NCBI GenBank assembly: GCA_963792785.1
Contig: CAWBXO010000004.1
Location: forward strand, 1,364,001 to 1,428,000
Length of the DNA: 64,000 bases
From: CAWIMX01 sp963792785
GTDB lineage: Bacteria; Acidobacteriota; Vicinamibacteria; Vicinamibacterales; CAVVIG01
Reading direction: 5' to 3'
The first letter of the stretch is position 1; the number at the start of each line of letters is the position of its first letter. The notes below the pieces were generated by a model. The model saw only the letters and a program-made list of their open reading frames with translations, searched no databases and was not told the DNA's origin. Of the stretch, positions 33,905 to 42,611 are shown in pieces. The position numbers were made by a program, and so were the translations under genes.

Positions 33905-34486
33905 ATGATCCGCGTTCCCAGACGGTGGCGTCGGCTGATACCGGCCGCGGTGTGCGCCGCGGCGCTGCTGCCGGGCGGCAGGATGATGGCGCAGCGCGCG
34001 CCGCAGGGTCAGAACGGCCAGCGGCCGCCGCTGCCTGACGGCTACTGGCCGCGCGGCAAGCGTCCGGATCCGGGCATGGCGCCCGGCATGCGCGTCACGG
34101 ACCTCGGCACGGGAGGCCGCACGTTCCGCCTGAACTTCACCAAGGGCGACGAGATCATGTCCGGGATGACCGAGTTCGCGCAGAAGTACAAGATCGCGAA
34201 CGCGCACTTCGTCGGCCTCGGCGCGATCGACAAGGGCATCCTCGGGTGGACCGACACCGAACGCGGCAACGGGCAGAAGATGATCCCGGTCGACGAGGAA
34301 GCCGAGATGATCTCCTTCGAGGGCAGCATCTCGACCAACGCGCAGGGCGTCGCGACCGTCCACGGGCACGGCGCCGTCGCCAAGCAGGACGGCTCGGTCG
34401 TCGGCGGCCACGTCTTCGAGCTGCACGTCGGCATCATCGCCGAGATCTGGGTCACCGAGGAGAACGCGCCGGCCGACGCCAGGTAG
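33905..34486 (+). CDS. Exported PPC/DUF296-domain protein
   Basis: The 193-residue protein starts with a basic signal peptide ('RVPRRWRRLIPAAVCAAALLPGG'), then a Pro/Gln/Gly linker. It has a PPC (DUF296) beta-barrel with 'RLNFTKGDEIMSGMTEFAQK' and 'AHFVGLGAIDKGILGW', and the metal-site-like 'VHGHGAVAKQDGSVVGGHVF' (in parts) near the end. In other organisms the domain occurs in DNA-binding proteins, but stand-alone bacterial versions with signal peptides are unlikely to bind DNA. A GAGGTGA Shine-Dalgarno sequence lies upstream. Confidence 0.8.
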   Translation: MIRVPRRWRRLIPAAVCAAALLPGGRMMAQRAPQGQNGQRPPLPDGYWPRGKRPDPGMAPGMRVTDLGTGGRTFRLNFTKGDEIMSGMTEFAQKYKIANAHFVGLGAIDKGILGWTDTERGNGQKMIPVDEEAEMISFEGSISTNAQGVATVHGHGAVAKQDGSVVGGHVFELHVGIIAEIWVTEENAPADAR

Positions 34487-34507
34487 CGACCGCCACTCCG
34501 GCGCGGG

Positions 34508-35911
34508 TCACGAAGCCGTCAACGACCGGCCGAGCGGGCGCAACCGCTCGATGGCGCCGGCGAGCGCGAGCACGGCGCCTTCGCCGAGCGGCCGGCCGAC
34601 AATCTGGAGCCCCACCGGCATCCCGCCCGCGTCGAGACCCGCGGGCACCGACGCCACCGGCAGCCCGGTCAGGCTCAGCACGAACGTCGGCGCGATCCAG
34701 TCGATGTAGGTCTCCATCGGCTTGCCGGCGATCGTCTCGGGATAGTTCTGCTCCACCGGGAATGGCGTCACCGCCATGCACGGCGTGAGCAGGTGGTCGA
34801 ACGTGCCGAAGAAGTCGCGGAACCGGTGCCAGAGCTGGCCGCGGTACGCCTCGGCCGCGGCGAGCTCTTTCGTCGTCGTCGCGAGGCCGGCGGTGACGTT
34901 GTTCGCGACGTTGGCGCCGAAGCGATCGCGGTCGCCCATGCGCGGGTGCATCTGGGCGGCGAACCACAGGCCGCGCAGCGGCAGGAACGCCGCCCGGCCC
35001 GCCGACAGGTTCAGTTCGATCTCCATGACGGTGGCGCCGGCGTCCTCGAGCGCGAACGCCGCCTCGCGGCACACGCGCTCGACATCGGGATCGATCCCGA
35101 TCCCGGCGATGTCCGGGCAGTAGGCGACGCGCAGGCCGGTTTCCGGGCCGGCGTCGACGATGGCGCCGAAGTCTTCACCGCGCGCCGGCTGGGCAAGCGG
35201 TGAGTACGGGCTCGGGCCCGCAATCGCCTGCAGCATCAACGCGACGTCCGCGGCGGTCCGCGCCATCGGCCCGGTCACCTGCAGCGTGTCCCACACCCAG
35301 TCGGTCGGCCAGGTCGGCACGAGGCCCGCCGACGGGCGCAGCCCCACGAGGCCGCAGAACGACGCCGGGATCCGCAGGGATCCGCCGAGGTCGGTGCCCT
35401 CGGCGAGCGCGATCATGCCGGACGCCAGCGCGGCCGCGCCGCCGCCGGTCGATCCGCCGGCGCTCTTCGTCGGATCCCACGGATTGCGCGTCCGGCCGAA
35501 GACCTCGTTGAAGGTATTGCCGCCCGCCGCGAACTCCGGGCAGTTCGTCTTGCCGAGGATGACGGCGCCCGCGTCGCGCAGCCGGCGGACGACCAGCGCG
35601 TCCTCGCGCGGCACGTAGTCCGCGTAGATCGGCGAGCCGAAGGTCGTGCGCAGCCCGGCGACGGGCGTCACGTCCTTGATGCCGACGGCCAGCCCGCACA
35701 GCGGGCCGGGCGTCTCGCCGCGCGCCAGCCGCGCGTCGATCTCGCGCGCGTCGTCCATGGCGCGCGGGTTCTCGGTGACGATCGCGTTCAGCTCTCCGTT
35801 GCGCGCGCGGACCCGCTCGAGGCACGCGGAGACGAGGTCGGCGGCCGCGACGTCGCGGGCGGCGACTCTCCGGCGCTGTTCGACGGCCGTGAGGCCGGCG
35901 AGATCGGTCAC
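34508..35911 (-). CDS. Amidase signature family enzyme
   Basis: GTG 35911 overlaps the cyclase stop (GTGA) and gives 467 residues. The catalytic triad of amidase-signature enzymes is complete: Lys79 ('VGIKD'), cis-Ser154 ('GGSTGG') and nucleophile Ser178 ('GTDLGGSLRIPA'). The family hydrolyses C-N amide bonds in a wide range of substrates. It is the last gene of the 16-kb minus-strand operon. I infer that its substrate arises from the purine or heterocycle pathway encoded upstream, for example a ureido or open-ring amide, but no motif decides this. Confidence 0.9.
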   Translation of the reverse strand: MTDLAGLTAVEQRRRVAARDVAAADLVSACLERVRARNGELNAIVTENPRAMDDAREIDARLARGETPGPLCGLAVGIKDVTPVAGLRTTFGSPIYADYVPREDALVVRRLRDAGAVILGKTNCPEFAAGGNTFNEVFGRTRNPWDPTKSAGGSTGGGAAALASGMIALAEGTDLGGSLRIPASFCGLVGLRPSAGLVPTWPTDWVWDTLQVTGPMARTAADVALMLQAIAGPSPYSPLAQPARGEDFGAIVDAGPETGLRVAYCPDIAGIGIDPDVERVCREAAFALEDAGATVMEIELNLSAGRAAFLPLRGLWFAAQMHPRMGDRDRFGANVANNVTAGLATTTKELAAAEAYRGQLWHRFRDFFGTFDHLLTPCMAVTPFPVEQNYPETIAGKPMETYIDWIAPTFVLSLTGLPVASVPAGLDAGGMPVGLQIVGRPLGEGAVLALAGAIERLRPLGRSLTAS

Positions 35912-36708
35912 GGCTTCTGCCACTCGCCGGTGAACGCGACGGCGCGGCAGAACGCGGCCTCGCCGCCCTTGAACTTCCACGGGAAGCACCCGAGGATCAG
36001 CCGCTTGTTCTGCAGCTCGGGCGCGTCGATGTCGCCGCCCAGGTTCTCGATGTGCATGCAGTCCTTCGGAAAGAGCGCGTTGTGCGTGAGCTGGTACGCG
36101 GAGTCCGGGAACAGCTTGTCCACGGCTTCCTTCCCGCCGAACTTCTCCTCCGCCTGCTTCCGCACGCGATCGCAGTGGCCGTGCATGCCCTTGCCGAGGA
36201 AGCGCCCGATCGGCAGGTTCATCGGGTGGTCCGTCGAGACGCAGTCCACGCCCCAGATGTGAATCTGCTTCTCGAGGAGCCACGGCACCATGTCGGGATG
36301 CGCGCCGGGATGGCGATGGATGTACTTCTCCTCGTCGGCCTCCGCGCCGAACTGCGCGTGCTTGTGGAAGCCGGTGTGGAGGAAGAGCAGGTCGCCCTTC
36401 TTCACCTCGACGCGATCCTCGATCATTTTCGGCGTGTAGAGGCTGAGCTCGTCCATCTCGTCCGACAGGTTGACGATCGCGCCGGGGCCGCACAGCCACT
36501 CGATCGGGATCTCGTCGATCGTGCGGCCGTTGGTGACGAAGTGGCGCGGGGCGTCGAGGTGCGTGCCCATGTGATTCGACGTCATGATGTATTGCGCGTT
36601 GACGCCGTGCTCGGCCTTCCGCTTGATGTACTTCACCTCGAAGGGCGGATAGTACGGCCAGAAGGGCACCTGCTCGTTCAGCGGCTGCGACAGATCAAAT
36701 ATCTTCAT
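35908..36708 (-). CDS. Cyclase family metal-dependent hydrolase (kynurenine formamidase/isatin hydrolase-like)
   Basis: ATG 36708 ('MKIFDLSQPLNEQVPFWPYY') gives 266 residues and lies within the end of the preceding gene. The family metal motif HxGTHxDxPxH is at His46-His56 in 'NHMGTHLDAPRHF'. The 'HIWGVDCVSTDHPMNLPIG' region supplies further active-site residues. Members hydrolyse cyclic amides or N-formyl groups (isatin hydrolase, kynurenine formamidase). Within this operon a ring-opening role on a lactam made by the molybdenum hydroxylase is a reasonable guess. Confidence 0.88.
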   Translation of the reverse strand: MKIFDLSQPLNEQVPFWPYYPPFEVKYIKRKAEHGVNAQYIMTSNHMGTHLDAPRHFVTNGRTIDEIPIEWLCGPGAIVNLSDEMDELSLYTPKMIEDRVEVKKGDLLFLHTGFHKHAQFGAEADEEKYIHRHPGAHPDMVPWLLEKQIHIWGVDCVSTDHPMNLPIGRFLGKGMHGHCDRVRKQAEEKFGGKEAVDKLFPDSAYQLTHNALFPKDCMHIENLGGDIDAPELQNKRLILGCFPWKFKGGEAAFCRAVAFTGEWQKP

Positions 36709-37573
36709 GGGCCCTCTCAAAGGCGCGGGTCAGCGCGCGGCGGGTCAGCACCGCCGCGAGCTGCCGGCGATAGGCCGCCGAGGCGTGGATGTCGCTCGGC
36801 GGATCGATGTCGGCGTGGGCGGCCGCGTCGGCGGCGGCGCCAATCGCCTCGGGTGACGGCGCCCGCCCGACGAGGGCGGCGGCGGCCTGCGCGGCGAGCG
36901 TCGGCTGATCCCCGACGCTCAGGAGCGCGATGCGGGCGGCGGCGCACCGGCCGTCGCCGTCGAGCACGACGGATACCGCGACGCCGACGAGCGCGAAGTC
37001 GCCGTGCCGCCGCGACAGCTCCTCGAACGCCTCGCCGGTGCGGGGCGCCCTCGGGGGAATCGCGACCTCCGCCAGCAGCTCGCCCGGCTCGACGGCCGTC
37101 GTGAAGAGGCCGATGAAGAAGTCGTCGGCCGGGACCGTGCGCGCGCCGCCGGCGCGCCGCAGGGTGAACGTGGCGTCGAGCGCGAGCATCACCGCCGGCA
37201 GCTCGGCGGCCGGATCCGCGTGCGCCAGGCTGCCGCCGACGGTCCCGCGGTTGCGAATGGCCGGATGCGCGATGAACGGCATGGCCTCCGCGAGCAGCGG
37301 CGCGAGGCGCGCGGCGTCGGCGCTCCGCTCGACGGCGCGCTGCCGCGTCATGCCGCCGATGCGCAGCCAGCCATCGCCGCTCGTCAGGTACGCCAGCTCG
37401 CGCACGTCGTTCAGGTCGATCAACATCGCCGGCGTCGCGAGCCGGAAGTTCATCGCGGGGATCAGGCTCTGGCCGCCGGCCAGCAGCTTGGCATCGTCCG
37501 CATGCGCGTCGACGAGCGCGAGCGCTTCGTCGAGGCCGCCGGGCCGAGCGTATCGAAACGGCGCGGGCTTCAT
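36695..37573 (-). CDS. CoxM-like FAD-binding subunit of a molybdenum hydroxylase
   Basis: ATG 37573 overlaps the CoxG-like stop (ATGA) and gives 292 residues. The FAD-binding motifs 'KLLAGGQSLIPAMNFRLA' and 'AIRNRGTVGGSLAHADPAAE' are conserved, followed by the CO dehydrogenase flavoprotein C-terminal domain ('RHGDFALVGVAVSVVLDG'). It transfers electrons between the iron-sulphur subunit and an acceptor. It forms a complex with the CoxL- and CoxS-like products encoded just upstream in the operon. Confidence 0.93.
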   Translation of the reverse strand: MKPAPFRYARPGGLDEALALVDAHADDAKLLAGGQSLIPAMNFRLATPAMLIDLNDVRELAYLTSGDGWLRIGGMTRQRAVERSADAARLAPLLAEAMPFIAHPAIRNRGTVGGSLAHADPAAELPAVMLALDATFTLRRAGGARTVPADDFFIGLFTTAVEPGELLAEVAIPPRAPRTGEAFEELSRRHGDFALVGVAVSVVLDGDGRCAAARIALLSVGDQPTLAAQAAAALVGRAPSPEAIGAAADAAAHADIDPPSDIHASAAYRRQLAAVLTRRALTRAFERAHEDI

Positions 37574-38025
37574 GATCCCGTGCGCGAGGCCAGCTCGCGG
37601 TTCAGCGCCGCCAGCGCCTGCTTCGACATCATCTTGCCGACCGATTCGAGCAGCCGCTGCCCGACCGCGGCAATCGTGCCGCCGACCTGCACGTCCGACG
37701 TGTAGGTCATCACCGTCCTGGGGCCCGCCTGCTCTTCCAGCCGGATCGTCGCCGTGCCCTTCGTGAACCCGACCGCCCCCTTGCCGTCGATCAGCATCGT
37801 GAAGCCTTCGGGCGTGACCTTGTCGATCAGCTCGACGGTCACGGCGAACTCGGCCGCCGTCACCGGTCCGACGGTCACCTTCATGACGCCTGCGAAGCGA
37901 TCCTCGCCCGTCCGCTCGAGCGTCTTCGTGCCCGGCAGCGCCTTGGCGAGCACGGCCGGATCCTGCAGCAGCGCGAACACCGCCGCGCGCGGGCCGTCGA
38001 ACGTGAACGTGCCGCCGAGCGTCAT
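37570..38025 (-). CDS. CoxG-like SRPBCC protein
   Basis: The 151-residue protein has the START/SRPBCC fold of carbon monoxide dehydrogenase subunit G: 'TFDGPRAAVFALLQDPAVLAKALPGTKTLER' (in parts), 'GVMKVTVGPVTAAEFAV' and 'YTSDVQVGGTIAAVGQRLLE'. CoxG proteins are accessory factors that anchor or mature the hydroxylase complex and are not part of the catalytic core. ATGA overlaps exist at both ends, with CoxL-like before and CoxM-like after. Confidence 0.92.
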   Translation of the reverse strand: MTLGGTFTFDGPRAAVFALLQDPAVLAKALPGTKTLERTGEDRFAGVMKVTVGPVTAAEFAVTVELIDKVTPEGFTMLIDGKGAVGFTKGTATIRLEEQAGPRTVMTYTSDVQVGGTIAAVGQRLLESVGKMMSKQALAALNRELASRTGS

Positions 38026-40376
38026 GCGCGCGCCGCCTTCGCCTGCTCGACGAGCTCGAAGAGCCGGTTCGGGCTGAGCGGAATCTCGGCGATCTCGATC
38101 CCGGTGTCGCGGAGGGCATCTTCGATGGCCTGCGCGAACAGCGCGCCGGTGGGAATGCAGCCGGCCTCGCCCACGCCCTTCAGGCCGACGGGATTGAACG
38201 GCGACGGCGTCTCGCGGTGATCGGTCTCGATCGGGGGCACATCAGTGGCCGTCGGGATGAGGTAGTCCATGAACGACGCGTTCATGAGCTGGCCCTGCTC
38301 GTCGTACACGAGCCGCTCGTAGAACGCGTTGCCGATGCCCTGCGCGACGCCGCCGTGAATCTGCCCCTCGACGATCAGCGGATTGATGATCGTCCCGCAG
38401 TCGTGGACGACGAGATAGCGCAGGATCTTCACGGCCATCGTCTCGATGTCCACCTCGAGGGTCATCGCGTGAACGCCGCTGGCCGTGCTGCCGCGGTCGG
38501 GTCCGAAGTACGCCGTCGCCTCGAGTCCCGGCTCCGTGCCGGCCCGCACCGCGCCGCGCAGCGGATTCGCCATCCCGGCCAGGTCGCCGAGCGCGATGCC
38601 CTCCGCCTCGGAACCCGCGATGCGCACGCGCCCGCCCGCGAGGACGACGCGATCCTCGTCGACGCCGAGCACGCGCGCCGCCAGCGTCAGCACCTTGCCG
38701 CGCACGAGCGTCGCGGCGGCGTGGCACGCGGCGCCCGCCACGGCGGCGCCGCGGCTGGCGAACGTGCCCGTGCCCCAGTGGAACTCGCGCGTGTCGCCCG
38801 TGACGACGCGCACGTCCTCGACGGCGACGCCGAGCACGTCCGCCACGAGCTGCGCGAACACGGTGAAGTGCCCCTGCCCCTGCGTGCCGACGCCGGTCGC
38901 GACGCGCACCTTGCCGCTCGGATCGACGGCCACGCGCGCGCCCTCGTACGGCCCGATGCCCGTGCCCTCGACGTAGCACGCGACGCCGATCCCGACGTGC
39001 CGGCCCTCGGCCCGCAGCCGCGGCTGCTCGCGCGCGATGAAATCCTCGTAGCCGATCAGCTCCGACGCGCGCTCGAGCGTCGGCAGGTAGTCGCCGCTGT
39101 CGTACACGAGCGGCGCCGAGTCCTGGAACATGATCTGGTGGTTGTGCGGGAACTGATCCGGCCGCAGCAGGTTGCGCTTCCGGATCTCGACTCGATCGAT
39201 CCCCAGCTCGTGCGCGGCGATGTCGAGCAGCCGCTCGCTCACGAACACGCCATGCTGGCGCCCGGCCCCGCGCACCGGCGACACCATGATCTTGTTCGTG
39301 AAGACCGCCGTGAACTCGCTCTCGTAGTGCTCGATGTCGTACGGGCCGAGCAGCGTGCACTGCGTGTTGATCGGGATCGTCAGCCCGTAGGGATCGTACG
39401 CGCCGGTGTCGAAGAGAAATCGGTCGTGGACGCCGAGGATGCGCCCGTCGCGCGTGAGCGCCATCTCCGACTCGTGCACCTGCCCCCGCTCCTGCGTCGT
39501 CGCGAAGAAGTTCTCCTGGCGATCCTCCGTCCACTTGAGCGGGCGGTTGAGCCGCATCGCGGCCCACGGCAGCAGCACTTCCTCGGCGTAGAACATCATG
39601 ATCTTCGGCCCGAAGCCGCCGCCGACGAACGGCGCGACGACGTTCACCTGCGACTCGAGCAGGCCGAGCATCTTCGCGAGGCCGTTGCGGATCGGGATCG
39701 GGGCCTGCGTGGTGTCCCAGATCAGCAGCTCTTCGGCCTTCGCGTCCCAGTGCACGGCGACGGCGCGGTTCTCGATCGGCGCCGCGGCGCCGCGGTCGTA
39801 CAGGAAGCGCCGCTTCACGACGAGATCGGCGCGCGCGCGCGCCTCGTCCCACCGGCCCTTCCGCTGCACGACGTGCGCGGCCACGTTCGAGGTCAACTGC
39901 TCGTGCACGAGGGGCGCCCCGGCCGCCAGGCCCTTCTCGAGATCGACGACCGCGTCGATCGGCTCGATCTCGACGACGATGTCGCGAAGCGCGTCCTCCG
40001 CGATGTAGCGGGTGTCGGCGACGACCATCGCCATCGGCTCGCCGACGTACCGGACCTTGTCCTTCGCCAGCGGCACCTGCGTGCAGGCGTGGAACACGAG
40101 ATCCGGGATGGGCGGCGGCGGCACGAGCAGCGGTCCCGGCTTCCAGTAGTCGCCGAGGTCCGCGGCCGTGTAGACCGCGGCGACGCCCGGCCGCGCGCGC
40201 GCCGCCGACGCGTCGATCGACACGAGGCGCCCGTGCGCGTGCTGGCTGCGCAGGAACGCCACCTGCAGCATCCCCGGCAGTTGCACGTCGTCCACGAAGA
40301 GGGCGCGCCCGGTGAGCAGGCGCGCGTCCTCGTTCCGGAGGACGCGGGCGCTAAGGTACGGGGCTTCGGCTGGCAC
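38022..40376 (-). CDS. CoxL-like molybdopterin-binding subunit of a xanthine dehydrogenase-family enzyme
   Basis: The GTG-started 784-residue protein has the aldehyde oxidase/xanthine dehydrogenase large-subunit layout. The molybdopterin motifs include 'VGGGFGPK' (about 251-258), 'PVRGAGRQHG' (about 367-376) and 'GVGEAGCIPTGA' near the end with the catalytic Glu. The loop 'PVRGAGR' takes the place of the AYxCSFR active-site loop of genuine CO dehydrogenase (form I), so this is a form II or other hydroxylase and CO is not the likely substrate. It would hydroxylate a heterocycle or aldehyde. The gene overlaps CoxS-like by 26 bases. Confidence 0.92.
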   Translation of the reverse strand: MPAEAPYLSARVLRNEDARLLTGRALFVDDVQLPGMLQVAFLRSQHAHGRLVSIDASAARARPGVAAVYTAADLGDYWKPGPLLVPPPPIPDLVFHACTQVPLAKDKVRYVGEPMAMVVADTRYIAEDALRDIVVEIEPIDAVVDLEKGLAAGAPLVHEQLTSNVAAHVVQRKGRWDEARARADLVVKRRFLYDRGAAAPIENRAVAVHWDAKAEELLIWDTTQAPIPIRNGLAKMLGLLESQVNVVAPFVGGGFGPKIMMFYAEEVLLPWAAMRLNRPLKWTEDRQENFFATTQERGQVHESEMALTRDGRILGVHDRFLFDTGAYDPYGLTIPINTQCTLLGPYDIEHYESEFTAVFTNKIMVSPVRGAGRQHGVFVSERLLDIAAHELGIDRVEIRKRNLLRPDQFPHNHQIMFQDSAPLVYDSGDYLPTLERASELIGYEDFIAREQPRLRAEGRHVGIGVACYVEGTGIGPYEGARVAVDPSGKVRVATGVGTQGQGHFTVFAQLVADVLGVAVEDVRVVTGDTREFHWGTGTFASRGAAVAGAACHAAATLVRGKVLTLAARVLGVDEDRVVLAGGRVRIAGSEAEGIALGDLAGMANPLRGAVRAGTEPGLEATAYFGPDRGSTASGVHAMTLEVDIETMAVKILRYLVVHDCGTIINPLIVEGQIHGGVAQGIGNAFYERLVYDEQGQLMNASFMDYLIPTATDVPPIETDHRETPSPFNPVGLKGVGEAGCIPTGALFAQAIEDALRDTGIEIAEIPLSPNRLFELVEQAKAARA

Positions 40377-40830
40377 GCTTCACGGCCTCGACGATGTGGT
40401 GGTAACCCGTGCAGCGGCAGAGATTGGCCGAGAGCGCGTCTCGGATCTCCGGCTCGTCCGGACGGGGATGCTCGCGCAGGAACGCGGTGAGCGTCATCAG
40501 GATGCCCGGCGTGCAGAAACCGCACTGCAGGGCGTGCTCGCGGTAGAAGGCGTCCTGCAGGTCGTTCAGTTCGCCGCCGGAACCGGCCAGGCTTTCGACC
40601 GTCCGGATCTCGTGGCCGTCGGCCTGCACGGCGAGCATGATGCACGCGCGCGCCGGCTCGCCGTCGAAGAGAATCGTGCAGGCGCCGCACACGCCGTGCT
40701 CGCACCCGACGTGCGTGCCGGTCAGCGCCAGATCCTGGCGAATGAAATCACTGAGGAGAAGGCGCGGCTCGACGGTCCGCCGCTCGCGGACGCCGTTCAC
40801 CGTTACGTCGATCGTCAGCGTGTCGGGCAC
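40351..40830 (-). CDS. CoxS-like [2Fe-2S] subunit
   Basis: The 159-residue protein has two iron-sulphur sites: plant-type 'GCEHGVCGACTILFDGEPARAC' (in parts) and the helical 'QCGFCTPGILMT ... LCRCTGYHHIVEAV' site, as in all xanthine dehydrogenase-family small subunits. It starts with GTG at 40830, 36 bases after the DUF3830 stop, the largest gap in the operon. It passes electrons from the molybdenum site to the FAD subunit. Confidence 0.94.
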   Translation of the reverse strand: MPDTLTIDVTVNGVRERRTVEPRLLLSDFIRQDLALTGTHVGCEHGVCGACTILFDGEPARACIMLAVQADGHEIRTVESLAGSGGELNDLQDAFYREHALQCGFCTPGILMTLTAFLREHPRPDEPEIRDALSANLCRCTGYHHIVEAVKRASRSPVP

Positions 40831-40866
40831 GGCCTGTCAAAGAAGAAGCGCAAGGTTACACCCAAA

Positions 40867-41280
40867 TCAGCGGCTCTCGATCACGATGGGCTGCGCGCCG
40901 CTCCAGAGCGTGAGCCGGCCCAGCTCGGGCAGCTGCTCGATTCCCGACACGATTGTCAGGAAATGATTGCCCACCAGTTCGCCGGCCTTGCTCCCGAAAT
41001 GCGTGCGCCCGTACGGCATCAGCAGCTCCGTCTCGCTGACGCCGCCCGGATACAGCAGGACTTCGCCCGGCAGCGGATACGTCGTGGCGTTCTCCTCGGG
41101 GACGTCGACGCGAAGATCGCCGAGCGGCACCCACGTGGATTCGCCGCTCCAGCGGACGTGCAGCAGGCGCTCCTTGAACGGCAGCAGCTTCAGAAACGCG
41201 GCGCACGTCCGCGGCGCGCGAGCGGTCTCGAGACGGGCGACGAAGGTGAACGACGCGGCGGTGATGGTCAGCTCGGACAT
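40867..41280 (-). CDS. DUF3830 family protein (cyclophilin-like fold)
   Basis: This 137-residue protein matches DUF3830: 'ETARAPRTCAAFLKLLPF', 'LLHVRWSGESTWVPLGDLRV', 'PLPGEVLLYPGGVSETELLM' and 'GRTHFGSKAGELVGNHFLTIV' (in parts). The fold is related to cyclophilins. Members often sit in amidohydrolase or purine/pyrimidine catabolic clusters, but no activity has been established. It overlaps the allantoinase end by 13 bases, so it is co-translated with the purine pathway genes. Confidence 0.85.
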   Translation of the reverse strand: MSELTITAASFTFVARLETARAPRTCAAFLKLLPFKERLLHVRWSGESTWVPLGDLRVDVPEENATTYPLPGEVLLYPGGVSETELLMPYGRTHFGSKAGELVGNHFLTIVSGIEQLPELGRLTLWSGAQPIVIESR

Positions 41281-42611
41281 ACGAAGGATCCCGTGCTCTG
41301 CGCGACGATCCGGCCGTCGGCATAAATGGTTTCGCCGCGCCTGATCGTGCGCCGGATGACGCCCGTGAAGCGACGGCCGACGTAAGGGCTCATTCTATGA
41401 CGCTGCAGCAGCCGCGGCGCGTCGAGCGTGTCGGGGGCCGCCGGGTCCAGCAGCACCATGTCGGCATCGCGGCCGACGGCCAGCGATCCCTTCGCGCCGA
41501 TCCGGAACCGCTCGGCCGGCCGGGCCGCCAGCAGCGACACCACCCGCTCGAGCGACAGCCGGCGCCGCGCCACGCCCTCCTCGAGCAGCACGGACAGCGT
41601 CGACTGCGCGCCCGCGATGCCGCCCCACGACCGCTGGAAGTCGCCGGCCACTTTCATCGACGGCTCGCACGGCGAATGGTCCGACGCCACGATGTCGACG
41701 TCGCCGTCGAGCAGGTGCCGCCACAAGAGGTCCTGATCGTCCACCGGCCGCAGCGGCGGCGCGCACTTGAGGACGACACCGAGGCGCTCCACGTCGGCGT
41801 CGGTAAACGCCAGGTAGTGCGGACAGGTCTCGATCGACACGTCCGTGCCGGTGAGGCGCGCCTCGACCGCGAGGGTGACCGCGCGACCCGAACTCATGTG
41901 CACGATGTGCAGCTTCGCGCCGCTCTCGCGCGCGAGGTCGAGCGCGGTGCGCACCGCCTCGAGCTCCGCCTCGATGGGTCTCGACGCGAGAAACGCCCGC
42001 GCGCCCGGCCCGTTCCACGCGCCGGCGGCCGCGCGCACGGTCTCCTCGCGTTCGGCGTGCACGGCGACCGGCAGTCCCAGGCGCGCGGCTTCCCGCATGC
42101 CCGCCAGCAGCGTCTCGTCGTCCACGGCCGGAAACTCGGGCAGGCCCGAGTCGCACATGAAGGCCTTGAACCCGACGACGCCGCGGGCGGCCATCGCGGC
42201 CATCTCCGCGACCGAGCCCGGCACGAGCCCGCCCCACAAGCCGAAATCGACGATGGACGAGGCCTCGAGCGCCGCCCGCTTGCGATCGACTTCGCGCGCG
42301 TTCACGGTGCACGGCAGCGAGTTGAGCGGCATGTCGAAGAAGAGCGTGCCGCCGCCGGCGGCCAGCGCGCGGCTGCCCGTGGCGGCGCCCTCCCACGTGT
42401 CGTGGCCGGGCTCGTTGAAATGCAGGTGGACGTCGATCACGCCCGGCAGGACGAGCAGCCCGGTCGCGTCGACGACGTCTCGCGCCGGCAGCGTCAATTC
42501 GTCCTCGACGGCGACGACGCGGCCCTCCGCGACGGCGAGATCCGCGCGGCGCCGATCGTCCGCGCCGACGACCGTGCCGCCCCGGACGATCAGATCAATC
42601 GACGGCGTCAT
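41268..42611 (-). CDS. allB: Allantoinase
   Basis: The 447-residue amidohydrolase opens the allantoin ring to allantoate. Binuclear metal residues are visible: His62/His64 in 'VIDVHLHFNEPGH', the carboxylated Lys in 'GVVGFKAFMCDSG', His in 'KLHIVHMSSG' and 'ETCPHYLAF', and Asp in 'IVASDHSPC'. The 'HFNEPG' and 'FMCDSG' segments favour allantoinase over dihydroorotase or hydantoinase, and the surrounding urate genes support that choice. It overlaps its operon neighbours at both ends (17 and 13 bases). Confidence 0.93.
   Translation of the reverse strand: MTPSIDLIVRGGTVVGADDRRRADLAVAEGRVVAVEDELTLPARDVVDATGLLVLPGVIDVHLHFNEPGHDTWEGAATGSRALAAGGGTLFFDMPLNSLPCTVNAREVDRKRAALEASSIVDFGLWGGLVPGSVAEMAAMAARGVVGFKAFMCDSGLPEFPAVDDETLLAGMREAARLGLPVAVHAEREETVRAAAGAWNGPGARAFLASRPIEAELEAVRTALDLARESGAKLHIVHMSSGRAVTLAVEARLTGTDVSIETCPHYLAFTDADVERLGVVLKCAPPLRPVDDQDLLWRHLLDGDVDIVASDHSPCEPSMKVAGDFQRSWGGIAGAQSTLSVLLEEGVARRRLSLERVVSLLAARPAERFRIGAKGSLAVGRDADMVLLDPAAPDTLDAPRLLQRHRMSPYVGRRFTGVIRRTIRRGETIYADGRIVAQSTGSFVCPS

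Noticed and set aside
38022..40830. CoxL/CoxS/CoxM homologues as a carbon monoxide dehydrogenase
   Set aside because: The large subunit lacks the AYxCSFR loop of form I CO dehydrogenase and shows PVRGAGR instead. The operon context is purine breakdown.
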